Positions 1 to 8,797 of a stretch of DNA of 64,000 bases are shown here, in pieces. The DNA is from Pseudomonas sp. N040 (lineage in GTDB: Bacteria > Pseudomonadota > Gammaproteobacteria > Pseudomonadales > Pseudomonadaceae), in the NCBI RefSeq assembly GCF_015637705.1, contig NZ_JADOBE010000012.1, positions 1-64,000 of the forward strand, written 5' to 3'. The notes under the pieces were generated by a model, which was not told the DNA's origin, searched no databases, and saw only the letters and a program-made list of their open reading frames with translations. Each line of letters begins with the position of its first letter. Position 1 is the first letter of the stretch. Position numbers and translations under genes: made by a program.

Positions 1-1280
1 TGTACGGACCGGACACATAGGTGACAGGTGTGCGGAGACATGGCTGACACTTTCGGTAGTGACCTGCCGAGCCGATAACCATGCCTTGGAACGCTAAAGA
101 CACCATGAGCCTTAGAGAAGAATTCGTACTGCTGGCCCGACAAGATGGCGCTAATCGCCGCGAGTTATGTCGGCGCTTCGGGATCAGCCCCCAAACCGCC
201 TACAAGTGGCTGACCCGGCACAAGCAACATGGCAGCGATGGCCTGGCCGACATTTCCAGACGCCCTAAAACCAGCCCGCGATTGACTGACACTGACCTGG
301 AGCAGGCTGTTGTGGCGTTGCGCCGGGAACACCCTTGTTGGGGCGGACGGAAACTGAGCCGGCGCTTGCAGGACTTGGGGAAACCCCTGCTCGCCCCCAG
401 CACCATCACCAGCATTCTGCACCGCCATGAACTGATCTCTCCCCAGAGCTCAGAGGCAGCCACGCCCTGGAAGCGCTTCGAGCACGCCGCCCCCAATGAC
501 CTCTGGCAGATGGACTTCAAGGGCTGTTTTCAGACTTCCGAGGGTGTCTGCCATCCCTTGACCGTGCTGGATGACCATTCACGCTTCAATCTGGGTATCC
601 GTGTCTGCTCCGAGCAACGCTACCGCACGGTCCGGGCGCAGTTGATCGAGATCTTCAGGCGCTATGGCCTGCCGGTACGTATCAACACTGACAACGGTGC
701 GCCTTGGGGGGCCGCGCGTCAGCCGGGGCAACTAACTGAGTTGGCGATCTGGCTGATCCGGCTGGGTATCCGCCTGAGCTACAGCCGCCCGTATCACCCG
801 CAAACCAACGGCAAGGACGAGCGTTTCCATCGCTCCCTCAAGGCCGAAGTCCTCAACGGACGCAGTTTCCACTCGCTGCAGGAGGCCCAGGCGGCTTTCG
901 ATTGCTGGCGTGAGGTTTACAACCAGCAGCGTCCCCATGAGGCCTTGCAGATGGCTACGCCGACTACCCGCTACCAGATAAGCCCCAAGACCTATCCCGA
1001 GGAACTTCCGGAGATTGAATACGGACCAAACGATACCGTGGTGACGGTGAGCAAATGGGGCGGGGCAATCAGCTTCCATGGCAGAGACTACAAGCTCTCT
1101 AACCCGCTCGCAGGTCTGCCGGTAGCAATCAGGCCATCCGGCAAAAAAGATGGCTTGTACGATGTGTACTTCATCCACCACAAACTGATGCAGATTGATC
1201 TACGGGAGCCGGCCGAGGCCGGTGCATAATCCGTCAACCATGTGTCCGCACATGTGTCCACCATGTCTCCGGTCTATACA
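1..1280 (+). mobile_element. IS481-family insertion sequence, complete
   Basis: Both ends carry imperfect terminal inverted repeats of about 45-50 bp. The left end begins TGTACGGACCGGACACAT at base 1, and the reverse complement of the right end begins TGTATAGACCGGAGACAT with its outer base at 1280. The TGT ends, the length of 1.28 kb and the single DDE transposase are typical of IS481. The target duplication cannot be checked because the left flank lies outside the window. What was interrupted is unknown; bases 1281-1440 right of the element show no gene. Confidence 0.88.
81..1229 (+). CDS. IS481-family DDE transposase
   Basis: Cuts and joins the ends of its own element. The 382-residue protein has an N-terminal helix-turn-helix (residues about 10-60, with FGISPQTAYKWL) and an integrase core. 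The catalytic triad is visible as D145 in WQMDFKG, D204 in NTDNGAPWG and E247 in KDERFHRSL. The MPWN start is the usual one for the family; a second Met at residue 9 is less likely. The frame is intact, so the element may be active. It reads inward from the left terminal repeat. Confidence 0.93.
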   Translation: MPWNAKDTMSLREEFVLLARQDGANRRELCRRFGISPQTAYKWLTRHKQHGSDGLADISRRPKTSPRLTDTDLEQAVVALRREHPCWGGRKLSRRLQDLGKPLLAPSTITSILHRHELISPQSSEAATPWKRFEHAAPNDLWQMDFKGCFQTSEGVCHPLTVLDDHSRFNLGIRVCSEQRYRTVRAQLIEIFRRYGLPVRINTDNGAPWGAARQPGQLTELAIWLIRLGIRLSYSRPYHPQTNGKDERFHRSLKAEVLNGRSFHSLQEAQAAFDCWREVYNQQRPHEALQMATPTTRYQISPKTYPEELPEIEYGPNDTVVTVSKWGGAISFHGRDYKLSNPLAGLPVAIRPSGKKDGLYDVYFIHHKLMQIDLREPAEAGA

Positions 1281-1443
1281 GGCAAGCAAGAAAAGTGAGG
1301 CGCCCGGCGGGGCGCAACCGAAGCTATCAAGCAGCCTCGATAATCAGCTCGGCACATGGGCCCAACAACACGGATTTCCAATCCGGCAACCGTTTCCCGC
1401 CGCCGAGCAATGAACCTGATCCAGCCTGTCAGCACTGGTAAGA
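1281..1443. other. intergenic remnant right of the IS
   Basis: No credible gene. A 6-bp-stem GC hairpin lies at 1300-1315 and, read on the minus strand, is followed by CTCACTTTTC, so it could be the terminator of a minus-strand transcript. A 7-base loop with TCC in the middle near 1372-1386 recalls an anticodon arm but lacks the other tRNA arms. Confidence 0.35.
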
Positions 1444-1478
1444 CTTTAGTCGAATCAGCTCCTTTCCTACGACTAAGG
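1444..1478. promoter_or_regulatory. inverted repeat upstream of yjcH-actP
   Basis: CTTTAGTCG at 1444-1452 is mirrored by CGACTAAGG at 1470-1478, about 70 bp before the yjcH start. In pseudomonads and vibrios acetate uptake genes are controlled by the CrbS-CrbR (MxtR-ErdR) two-component system. Assigning this repeat to that regulator is an inference from position and symmetry. Confidence 0.45.
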
Positions 1479-1547
1479 TCGTCTGTTGTCCTGCCTGTGC
1501 GGTACTAGAGTACAGCTACCGATCACCACCCGCAGAAGGTCTGTGCC

Positions 1548-1856
1548 ATGAACGAAGACATGTTCGACCGGATTACCGCCAATCCGCACTATCAGGAGCT
1601 GAGGGCCAAGCGCAGCCGCTTTGCCTGGCTGCTCACCATCATCATGCTCGTAGTCTATTACGGCTACATCCTGCTCATCGCCTTTGACAAGGAGTTGCTG
1701 GCCAGGCCGATCGGCGACGGCGTGATGACCCTTGGTATCCCGGTGGGGCTGGGCGTCATCGTCTTCACCATCCTGATTACCGGTTTTTATGTCCGTCGGG
1801 CGAACTCGGAGTTTGACGAGCTGACCCGCAAGATCGTCGAGGAGACCCGTCAATGA
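1548..1856 (+). CDS. yjcH: DUF485 small inner-membrane protein, YjcH
   Basis: A 102-residue protein with two predicted membrane segments (about residues 26-45 and 58-82) separated by a short charged loop. DUF485 proteins are almost always encoded just before the acetate/solute:Na+ symporter ActP and are thought to assist it, though the mechanism is not settled. Here the stop codon overlaps the actP start (ATGA), so translation is coupled. A conserved-looking palindrome lies upstream. Confidence 0.92.
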   Translation: MNEDMFDRITANPHYQELRAKRSRFAWLLTIIMLVVYYGYILLIAFDKELLARPIGDGVMTLGIPVGLGVIVFTILITGFYVRRANSEFDELTRKIVEETRQ

Positions 1857-3565
1857 AACGCCATAACATTCAGGCTTTGCTGGCGCTGCTGCTCGCCGGC
1901 TTCTCCGTCACCGCGCTGGCCGCGGGTGGCGATCTTGGCCAGCTGGAAAAGCAGGCCACCAACTGGACTGCCATCGGCATGTTCTCGCTGTTCGTCATCG
2001 GCACGCTGTTCATCACCAAATGGGCCGCCTCGAAGACCAAGTCGGCCGCCGACTTCTACACCGCCGGTGGCGGCATCACCGGGTTCCAGAACGGCCTGGC
2101 GATTGCCGGCGACTACATGTCGGCCGCCTCCTTCCTGGGTATTTCCGCGGCGGTGATGGTCGGTGGCTACGACGGCCTGATCTACTCGATCGGCTTCCTC
2201 GTCGGCTGGCCGATCCTGACCTTCCTGATGGCCGAGCGCCTGCGCAACCTGGGCAAGTTCACCTTTGCCGATGTGGCGGCGTACCGCTTCCAGCAAGGTC
2301 CGATCCGTGTCTTCGCGGCCTCCGGCACCCTGGTGGTGGTGGCGTTCTACCTGATCGCGCAGATGGTCGGTGCCGGCCAGCTGATCAAGCTGCTGTTCGG
2401 TCTCGAGTACTGGATGGCGGTGGTCAGCGTCGGCGCGCTGATGATGGTCTATGTGCTGTTCGGCGGCATGACCGCCACCACCTGGGTACAGATCATCAAG
2501 GCCGGCCTGCTGCTCTCGGGTGCGTCCTTCATGGCCTTCATGGTGCTGATGCACTACGGCTTCTCGCCGGAAGCGCTGTTCGCTGCTGCGGTCCAGGTCA
2601 AGGAAGCTGGCGCGGTCAAAGCCGGCCAGGATGCTGCCACGGCAGCCACCACCGGTCTGTCGATCATGGCCCCGGGCAGTTTCGTCAAGGACCCGATCTC
2701 GGCCATTTCCTTCGGCATGGCACTGATGTTCGGTACCGCCGGCCTGCCGCACATCCTCATGCGCTTCTTCACCGTGCCGGATGGCAAGGAAGCCCGCAAG
2801 TCGGTGTTCTGGGCGACCACCTGGATCGGCTACTTCTACCTGCTGACCTTCATCATCGGCTTCGGCGCCATCGTCCTGGTCTCGACCAATCCGCAGTTCC
2901 TCGATGCAGTCGGCGTCCTCCGCGGCGGCGGCAACATGGCGGCGATCCACCTGGCTGACGCGGTGGGCGGCAACCTGTTCCTCGGCTTCATCTCCGCGGT
3001 CGCCTTCGCCACCATCCTGGCGGTGGTATCGGGCCTGACCCTGTCCGGCGCCTCGGCGGTATCGCACGACCTGTACGCCACCGTGTTCAAGAAGGGCAAG
3101 GCCGATTCGGCTTCCGAGCTGAAAGTGTCGCGCCGTACCACCGTGGTACTGGGCATCGTGGCGGTGATCCTCGGGATCGCCTTCGAGAAGCAGAACATCG
3201 CCTTCATGGTATCGCTGGCCTTCGCCATCGCCGCATCGGCCAACTTCCCGGTGCTGTTCATGTCGCTGATGTGGAAGAACTGCACCACCCGCGGCGCCAC
3301 CATCGGCGGCTTCATGGGCCTGATCACTGCGGTGGTGCTGACCGTGCTGTCGAAGTCGATCTGGGTAGACATCTTCGGTAATGCCGAAGCCCTGTTCCCC
3401 TACACCTCGCCCGCGCTGTTCTCGATGATTGCCGGCTTCGGCGGCATCTGGCTGTTCTCCCTGCTGGATAACAGTGATCGTGCCCGCATCGACCGTGCCG
3501 GCTACCCGGCGCAGGCCCTGCGTGGCGAAACCGGTATCGGTATCTCGGTCGCTTCGGGTCACTGA
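1853..3565 (+). CDS. actP: cation/acetate symporter ActP
   Basis: Sodium:solute symporter family permease that imports acetate and other short monocarboxylates across the inner membrane. The 570-residue protein starts with a signal-like segment ([18 protein letters not shown]) followed by about 13 hydrophobic helices. The SSF hallmarks are visible: [31 protein letters not shown] near residues 63-95 and the [17 protein letters not shown] segment near 298-315. Its length is normal. It forms an operon with yjcH and ends at a strong terminator. Confidence 0.95.
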   Translation: MKRHNIQALLALLLAGFSVTALAAGGDLGQLEKQATNWTAIGMFSLFVIGTLFITKWAASKTKSAADFYTAGGGITGFQNGLAIAGDYMSAASFLGISAAVMVGGYDGLIYSIGFLVGWPILTFLMAERLRNLGKFTFADVAAYRFQQGPIRVFAASGTLVVVAFYLIAQMVGAGQLIKLLFGLEYWMAVVSVGALMMVYVLFGGMTATTWVQIIKAGLLLSGASFMAFMVLMHYGFSPEALFAAAVQVKEAGAVKAGQDAATAATTGLSIMAPGSFVKDPISAISFGMALMFGTAGLPHILMRFFTVPDGKEARKSVFWATTWIGYFYLLTFIIGFGAIVLVSTNPQFLDAVGVLRGGGNMAAIHLADAVGGNLFLGFISAVAFATILAVVSGLTLSGASAVSHDLYATVFKKGKADSASELKVSRRTTVVLGIVAVILGIAFEKQNIAFMVSLAFAIAASANFPVLFMSLMWKNCTTRGATIGGFMGLITAVVLTVLSKSIWVDIFGNAEALFPYTSPALFSMIAGFGGIWLFSLLDNSDRARIDRAGYPAQALRGETGIGISVASGH

Positions 3566-3591
3566 TAACCGTACATGCATTGCTCCCTTCA

Positions 3592-3615
3592 GGCGGCCTT
3601 CGGGCCGCCTTTTTT
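3592..3615 (+). terminator. rho-independent terminator after actP
   Basis: GGCGGCC-TTCG-GGCCGCC, a 7-bp GC stem with a UUCG tetraloop, is followed by six T (3610-3615), 27 bp after the actP stop codon. Confidence 0.93.
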
Positions 3616-3658
3616 ATGCGCCTGCAACCCTTGCAGGGCTGCCAGGCAAAAGCCAAAG

Positions 3659-3755
3659 CTCGCGCCGCGGGCGGTGCTCCTACAGGGTTATCGGCTGGGT
3701 CGAAAACGTGTGCAGGTGCACTGCCTCTGTAGGAGCTCCGCCCCCGGCGCGATAA
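3659..3755. repeat. two REP-type sequences in inverted order
   Basis: GCTCGCGCCGCGGGCGGTGCTCCTACAG at 3659-3685 is mirrored by CTGTAGGAGCTCCGCCCCCGGCGCG from 3727. They belong to the GTAGGAGC REP family found elsewhere in this window (20.0-20.3, 21.26 and 33.1 kb). They lie between the convergent actP and exonuclease genes; nothing else is seen in 3616-3884. Confidence 0.75.
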
Positions 3756-3884
3756 GGTCGGCGCGGGGCCGCCGGTTGGGCAGGGCGGTTCGGCTGGCGG
3801 GAAGGCGCGGGCTGACTGCGGATTGCAAGTTCGCCGGCAAAGGCATCTCCCCGCAACCGCAAAGGTGCTCAGTGCAGGGCAGGA

Positions 3885-4592
3885 TCAGAAGCTGTGTTGT
3901 TGCCGGCGGCGCCAGCCGTGCAGCTGTTGCTGGAGGCTGGCCAGGCTGTCGATGCCCTGGCGCTGGGCGCGGTTGAACAGGATCAGGGCCAGTTCGGCGG
4001 TCACCAGCGCATCGGCGCTGGCACTGTGGCGGGCCAGCACCTGCAGGCCGAAATACTTGACCCAGGCATCCAGCCCGCCCTTGTGGATGCCGGCCTTGGG
4101 AAAGAGCATCGGCGCCACCTCGGCCAGGTCTATGAAGCTGTGGCGCAGGTCGTAATCCAGCACCTCGCGCAGGGCGCGGGACAGCATGCGCTGGTCGAAG
4201 GGCGCGTGGTAGCCGAGTACCGGGCTGTCGCCGAGGAACTGCATGAAGTCCAGCAGGGCTTCGGCGGGGTCGAGGCCGGCGGCGATGGTGCTTGGCGCCA
4301 GGCCGTGGATCAGGATGCTTTCGCTGACCTGGTGATCCTGCTGCATGGTGCACTCGTACTGGCTGCCGAGGTCGATGTCGCCGTCCTCGATGACCACCGC
4401 GCCGATCGACAGCACCTTGTCGCGGTTGACGTTGAGGCCGGTGGTTTCCAGGTCCAGCACGACAAAGCGCTGCTCGCGCAGTGGCCGGTTGTCCGCTGCC
4501 CGGGCCGGCGGCAGGGCCGCGCGGCGGGCCAGCTGCGCCGCGCCGAGCACGCTGCCCCTGGCCGGGGCCAGCCAGCTGAACCACTTTTTCAT
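3885..4592 (-). CDS. DEDDh 3'-5' exonuclease, DNA polymerase III epsilon-like
   Basis: A 235-residue protein with a DnaQ-type exonuclease domain from about residue 40. Motif I is D47-x-E49 in FVVLDLETTGL. Motif II is the LGYHAPFDQRML segment, and motif III is the late RHSASADALVTAEL segment with His and Asp, which makes it a DEDDh enzyme. Such proteins remove 3' nucleotides from DNA or RNA. It starts within the stop codon of the preceding DUF294 gene (4-bp overlap) and so is probably co-translated with it, an arrangement recalled for P. aeruginosa beside actP. It is not the replicative DnaQ itself. Confidence 0.85.
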   Translation of the reverse strand: MKKWFSWLAPARGSVLGAAQLARRAALPPARAADNRPLREQRFVVLDLETTGLNVNRDKVLSIGAVVIEDGDIDLGSQYECTMQQDHQVSESILIHGLAPSTIAAGLDPAEALLDFMQFLGDSPVLGYHAPFDQRMLSRALREVLDYDLRHSFIDLAEVAPMLFPKAGIHKGGLDAWVKYFGLQVLARHSASADALVTAELALILFNRAQRQGIDSLASLQQQLHGWRRRQQHSF

Positions 4593-6526
4593 AGCTGGTA
4601 ACGCTGGGCGAGGCTGGCTTGCAGGCGCTGCGCCTGGCGAAAGGATTCGCGCAGGATGCGCCGGTCGAGGTCGTTCAGCTCGTCCGGGTCGATGCGGTTG
4701 GAGAATGCCTCGCCGGACTTGGCCAGTGCCTGGTGGTTCTGCATGCGGATCAGCTGGATAAACAGGTAGGCCTCCTCGTAGGCGGCCCCGTCCAGAGCCT
4801 CGATCACGCCGCGGCGGACCAGCTGGTCGAAGCGCTCGAGAGTGCTGCAGGATTCGACACCGTTGGCCAGCGCGAGCAGGCGTGCGGCATCGACGAAGGG
4901 GGTCAGGCCCTGGACCTTGAGGTCGAGGGTGTGCTTCTCGGCGCCCTTGCGCGCCACCTCGAACTCACGGAACAGGCCGCCCAGCGGCGGCCGGTGGCGC
5001 AGGGCGTTTTCCGCCATCATGCGCTGGAACACGCTGTTGTCGGCAATCAGCCCGAGGACTTCCTGGCGCAGCTGTTCGCAGCCTTCCTCGGCGCCCCAGA
5101 CCACCCGCAGGTCGAAGAAGATGGTCGAGCCGAGCAGGTTCTCCGGGGTGGCCTCGCGGACGAAGTCGGACAAGCGCCGGCTCCACTCCTGGCGCGACAG
5201 GCACAGCTGCGGGTTGCCGGCCATGATGTTGCCCTGGCACAGGCTGAAGCCGCACTGGTCGAGGGCCTGGTTGATGCGCTGGGCGAGGGGCAGCAGGCAC
5301 TGGCGAATGCGTTCGGCCTCCCGGGCGTCGCTCGCCTCGAAGAGGATACCGTTGTCCTGGTCGGTGTGCAGGGTCTGCTCGCGGCGGCCTTCGCTGCCGA
5401 ACACCAGCCAGCTGAAGGGAATCCCCGGATCGCCGAGTTCCTCGATGCACAGCTCGATGACCCGGCACACCGTGTGGTCGTTGAGCAGGGTGATCAGGTG
5501 GGTGATCTGCGCCGCGCTGGCGCCGTGGGCCAGCATGCGCTGGGCCAGCTGGCCGATGTCATGGCGCAGGTGCACCAGGGTTTCCAGGCTGCCGGCGTGG
5601 CGGATGGTGCGCGCCAGGTGCACCAGGTCGACCCGCTGCAGGGAGAACAGGTCGCGCTCGGAGACCACGCCGCACAGGCGCTCGTTTTCCACCACGCAGA
5701 CGTGCGCGATATGCCGCTCGGTCATCGCCAGCGCGGCATCGAAGGCACTCGCCCGGCGCGGCAGGTGGAAGGGCCTGGGGGTCATCAGCTGGCTGATCGG
5801 CTGGCCGAGGTCGGCGCCGTCGCGGGCAATGGTCTTGCGCAGGTCGCGCAGGGTGAAGATGCCCAGCGCCTGCATGTCCGCGCCGGCAATCACGATGCTG
5901 CCGACCTGCCGCTCGTGCATCAGGCGCACCGCGCCCTGCAGGGTCTCCTCGGGGCCGCAGGTCAGCGGCTCGCGGATCGCCAGCTCGCCAAGGGTGGTTT
6001 CCAGCGAGTACTGCGAGCCGAGGCTTTCCGCGGCACGCGCCTGCACCTGCTGGTTGACCTGGTCGAGCAGGCTGCTGACGCCGCGCAGGGCGAAGTCGCG
6101 GAACGGATTGGAGTTGGAGAACAGGCGGACGAACGCCGGCTTGTTCAGCAGCAGGCAGAAGGTGTCCTCGGCGGCCAGGTGCTCGGTGCGGGTGGCGCGC
6201 TCGCCGAGCAGTGCGGCCAGCGGAAAGCATTCGCCGGTGGAGATCTCGAAGGTGTTCGGCTCGCCATCCTTGGCCTGCAGCGCGCGCTTGCCGTGGATGC
6301 GCCCCTGCTTGACGATGTAGAAGTACTGCACCGGGCCCTCTTCGGGCTTGATGATGGAGTCGCCGGCGGCATAGAAGCGCAAGCGGCAGTTCTCCACCAG
6401 ATAGCCCAGGTGGGCCTGCTCCATCTGGTTGAACGGGGGGTACTTCTTGAGGAACTCCAGGGTGCCCTGGATATTCTGCTGGACGGCAATCCTGCCCGTC
6501 TGATCGAAAGCATCCGCCTTGCTCAT
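4589..6526 (-). CDS. cyclic-nucleotide-binding/CBS/DUF294 nucleotidyltransferase-like protein
   Basis: A 645-residue signalling protein. It has an N-terminal cNMP-binding domain (about 20-140), a pair of CBS domains (about 165-285), a DUF294 nucleotidyltransferase domain containing GSEGRREQTLHTDQDNG near residue 380, and a DUF294 C-terminal region. The architecture resembles GlnD-like regulators, with a predicted uridylyl- or adenylyl-transfer activity on an unknown partner. The start at 6526 was chosen over an upstream Met at 6622 because GAGG lies just before it and the extra 32 residues are low quality. It overlaps the exonuclease gene. Next to actP it may link nucleotide sensing to acetate use, but that is inference. 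Confidence 0.87.
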   Translation of the reverse strand: MSKADAFDQTGRIAVQQNIQGTLEFLKKYPPFNQMEQAHLGYLVENCRLRFYAAGDSIIKPEEGPVQYFYIVKQGRIHGKRALQAKDGEPNTFEISTGECFPLAALLGERATRTEHLAAEDTFCLLLNKPAFVRLFSNSNPFRDFALRGVSSLLDQVNQQVQARAAESLGSQYSLETTLGELAIREPLTCGPEETLQGAVRLMHERQVGSIVIAGADMQALGIFTLRDLRKTIARDGADLGQPISQLMTPRPFHLPRRASAFDAALAMTERHIAHVCVVENERLCGVVSERDLFSLQRVDLVHLARTIRHAGSLETLVHLRHDIGQLAQRMLAHGASAAQITHLITLLNDHTVCRVIELCIEELGDPGIPFSWLVFGSEGRREQTLHTDQDNGILFEASDAREAERIRQCLLPLAQRINQALDQCGFSLCQGNIMAGNPQLCLSRQEWSRRLSDFVREATPENLLGSTIFFDLRVVWGAEEGCEQLRQEVLGLIADNSVFQRMMAENALRHRPPLGGLFREFEVARKGAEKHTLDLKVQGLTPFVDAARLLALANGVESCSTLERFDQLVRRGVIEALDGAAYEEAYLFIQLIRMQNHQALAKSGEAFSNRIDPDELNDLDRRILRESFRQAQRLQASLAQRYQL

Positions 6527-6657
6527 GCCGGCCTCGTCGCCAAATGGAATCAGTGTGTCCGCTGTCGCCCGCTGGCAGGCAGCCAGTGGCCCTCGCGACA
6601 CCCTAGCCGGCCGCGGCGCCACTGGCTATTGCACTTAAGTCTAGCGGCGCGCCGCCC

Positions 6658-7557
6658 TCAAGCGCTGGCGAAGGCCGCCAGCAGGTCCTCGACCAGCGCG
6701 CGCTGGGCATCGCCGGGATGCCGGCCGCGGTGATTGGCCAGGTGGAATTGCACGCGGAAACCCAGCTGCGCGGGCAGCAGCGCGCGCAACTGGCCGCTGG
6801 CCAGCCAGGGCGCGGCAATGTGTTCGGGCAGGTAGCCGATGTGCGCGCCGGACAGGATGAACGCCAGGCTGCCCTCGACCTGCTCGCAGTGCGCGCTGCT
6901 CTGGCGGGTCTGCAGCGGCTGGGTGGCGGTGATCGAGCGGTAGGGGTGGTAGACCAGGTCGCAGCCGGCCAGGTCCTCGCGACTGATCTGCTCGCGCTGG
7001 AACAGCGGATGGCCACTGGCGCAGTACAGCGCCTGCTGCTCGCTGAACAGCGGCTGGTAGTCGAGGGCACTCTGGTTGCCGGCGAAGTAGCCGATGGCCA
7101 GCTGCAGCTGGTCCTGCAGCAGGCGCCGCTCCAGTTCGGCCGGCACCGCGCTGATCAGCTCGATCCGCACCGCCTGGTTGCGCCGGCGAAAGCGTCCGAT
7201 GGCCGCCGCCACGCGCTGCAGGACCTGGCTGTCGAGGGCTTCGGAAAGGCCGATGCGCAGCTCGCCGAGCAGCTTGTCGGCCATGTCCCGGGCCTCGTCC
7301 TTGAACAGGTCGATGGCCTGCAGCAGGCGGTAGGTGGCCTGCAGCACCTGCGCGCCCTTGGGTGTCAGGCTGAAGCCGGCCTTGCCGCGCTCGCACAGGC
7401 GAAACCCCAGGCGGGTTTCCAGCTTGGCCATCTGCGTGCTGATGGTCGATTGGCCGATTCCCAGTTCGCCCTGGGCGGCGCTGAAGCCGCCGCACTCGGC
7501 GACGCGGACGAACAGGCGCAGCAGTTGCAGGTCGAGGTCACGCAGCTGGCTGAGCAT
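6658..7557 (-). CDS. LysR-family transcriptional regulator
   Basis: About 299 residues with an N-terminal winged helix-turn-helix (LLRLFVRVAECGGFSAAQGELGIGQSTISTQMAKLETRLG, about residues 10-50) and a LysR substrate-binding domain. The start at 7557 is preferred because GGAG sits five bases upstream; the Met at 7572 has no such site and abuts the palindrome at 7574-7613. It diverges from a polyamine-binding protein gene and an agmatinase gene, so it probably senses agmatine or a related guanidino compound and controls them. This parallels GbuR-gbuA and GpuR-gpuA in P. aeruginosa. Confidence 0.88.
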   Translation of the reverse strand: MLSQLRDLDLQLLRLFVRVAECGGFSAAQGELGIGQSTISTQMAKLETRLGFRLCERGKAGFSLTPKGAQVLQATYRLLQAIDLFKDEARDMADKLLGELRIGLSEALDSQVLQRVAAAIGRFRRRNQAVRIELISAVPAELERRLLQDQLQLAIGYFAGNQSALDYQPLFSEQQALYCASGHPLFQREQISREDLAGCDLVYHPYRSITATQPLQTRQSSAHCEQVEGSLAFILSGAHIGYLPEHIAAPWLASGQLRALLPAQLGFRVQFHLANHRGRHPGDAQRALVEDLLAAFASA

Positions 7558-7573
7558 GCCGGCTCCAAACATT

Positions 7574-7613
7574 GATAAATATGAATGTCAAAGTAGCACA
7601 CTTCATATTTATC
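7574..7613. promoter_or_regulatory. 12-bp perfect inverted repeat, probable LysR operator
   Basis: GATAAATATGAA at 7574-7585 is mirrored exactly by TTCATATTTATC at 7602-7613. The repeat lies in the divergent region between the LysR gene and the potF-like gene. AT-rich interrupted dyads containing T-N11-A are classical LysR binding sites. Confidence 0.6.
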
Positions 7614-7647
7614 GGAAGCAAATCCCGGCGCAGGATGCACGCCTGTC

Positions 7648-7667
7648 TAGGAGCCAGCTGGCTCCTA
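7648..7667. repeat. 20-bp perfect palindrome, REP-derived
   Basis: TAGGAGCCAGCTGGCTCCTA is a perfect palindrome, equal to the two arms of the local GTAGGAGCCAGC REP joined without a spacer. It lies in the leader of the potF-like gene. Confidence 0.6.
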
Positions 7668-7707
7668 CGGAACGATTTGACTCGCCAACCCGAATGAGGC
7701 CGCCACC

Positions 7708-8787
7708 ATGCGTCTGCTTGCCTGTTTGCTGTTGTCCTGCCTGTGCCTGCCGGCGCTGGCCGAAGACAAGCTCCTGAATATCTACAGCTGGTCGTCGTAT
7801 ATCCCCGAGAAGGGCCTGCAGCAGTTCAAGGACGAGACCGGCATCGCGGTGAAGTACGACATGTTCGACAGCGCCGAGGCACTCGACAGCAAGCTGCTCA
7901 CCGGCGGCAGCGGCTATGACGTGGTGTTCCCGGCCTCCAGCGGCCTGGCGCGGGCGATCAAGGCCCAAGCGGTTCAGGAAGTGCCGCATGACAGCCTGCC
8001 TAATTACGCCAACCTCGACCCGGAGCTGCTGGCCAAGCTGGCCGCCAGCGACCCGGGCAACCGCTACGGCGTGCCCTACACCTGGGGCACCGTGGGCCTC
8101 GGCCTGAACCTGCAGGCGCTGCAGCAGCGCCTGCCGAACGTGCCGCTGAACAGCCTCGACCTGCTGTTCAAGCCCGAATACGCCAGCCGGCTGAAAGACT
8201 GTGGGATCGCCGTGCTGGATTCGCCGCAGGAAGTGATCAGCCTTGCGCTCAACTACCTGGGCCATGATCCGTACAGTCACCAGGCCAGCGACCTCAAGGA
8301 CGTGCAGCAACTGCTCGCCACCCTGCAACCCAACGTGCGCTACGTCGGCACTGGCCGGCACATCGACGACCTGGCCAAGGGCGAGATCTGCCTGGCGCTG
8401 ACCTACAACGGTGACGCCGGCATGGCCGCCGCCCAGGCCGCCGAAAACCAGCAGCCGTTCGAGGTGGTCTACCGCATCCCGCGCGAAGGCACGCTGATCT
8501 GGTTCGACGTCATGGCCATTCCGGTGGATGCGCCGCACCCGGCAGCCGCGCGCAGTTTCATCGACTTCATGCTGCGCCCGGAGGTGATCGCCGAGCTGAC
8601 CAACAGCATCTACTTCGCCAATGCCAACCAGGCCGCCGATGCGCTGATCGACCCGGCGATCAAGGGTGATCCGGATATCTACCCGCCGCGGGAAGTGCGC
8701 GCCAAGCTGTTCAGCGAGCAACTGCTGTCGCTCAAGCAGCAGCGCGAGCGCACCCGCATCTGGACCAGTTTCCGCAGTCAGTATTGA
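7708..8787 (+). CDS. PotF-like polyamine-binding periplasmic protein
   Basis: A 359-residue extracellular solute-binding protein of the PotD/PotF/Spu family. It has a clear signal peptide (MRLLACLLLSCLCLPALA) followed by LLNIYSWSSYIPEKGLQQFKDETGIAVKYDMFDSAEALDSKL, the usual start of putrescine/spermidine binders. No permease or ATPase gene is adjacent, so it must share an ABC transporter encoded elsewhere or act as a sensor. The agmatinase gene starts 10 bp downstream, which points to agmatine or a guanidino compound as ligand. A paralogue lies at 16226-17320. Confidence 0.9.
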   Translation: MRLLACLLLSCLCLPALAEDKLLNIYSWSSYIPEKGLQQFKDETGIAVKYDMFDSAEALDSKLLTGGSGYDVVFPASSGLARAIKAQAVQEVPHDSLPNYANLDPELLAKLAASDPGNRYGVPYTWGTVGLGLNLQALQQRLPNVPLNSLDLLFKPEYASRLKDCGIAVLDSPQEVISLALNYLGHDPYSHQASDLKDVQQLLATLQPNVRYVGTGRHIDDLAKGEICLALTYNGDAGMAAAQAAENQQPFEVVYRIPREGTLIWFDVMAIPVDAPHPAAARSFIDFMLRPEVIAELTNSIYFANANQAADALIDPAIKGDPDIYPPREVRAKLFSEQLLSLKQQRERTRIWTSFRSQY

Positions 8788-8797
8788 GGAGTCGATC

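Noticed and set aside
1366..1390. Anticodon-arm-like hairpin with a TCC loop
   Set aside because: The neighbouring sequence cannot form an acceptor stem, D arm or T arm, and no GTTCGA T loop is present.
1195..1413. 72-codon open frame across the IS right end
   Set aside because: It starts inside the transposase gene, runs through the terminal repeat, and has no ribosome binding site or recognisable product.
1850..3580. 576-codon open frame opposite actP
   Set aside because: ActP is unmistakable, and the minus frame gives a Gly/His/Asp-rich shadow protein.
4619..6733. 704-codon open frame on the plus strand
   Set aside because: It is the antisense of the DUF294 gene; high GC keeps the opposite frame open. 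Its translation is low-complexity and has no known motif.
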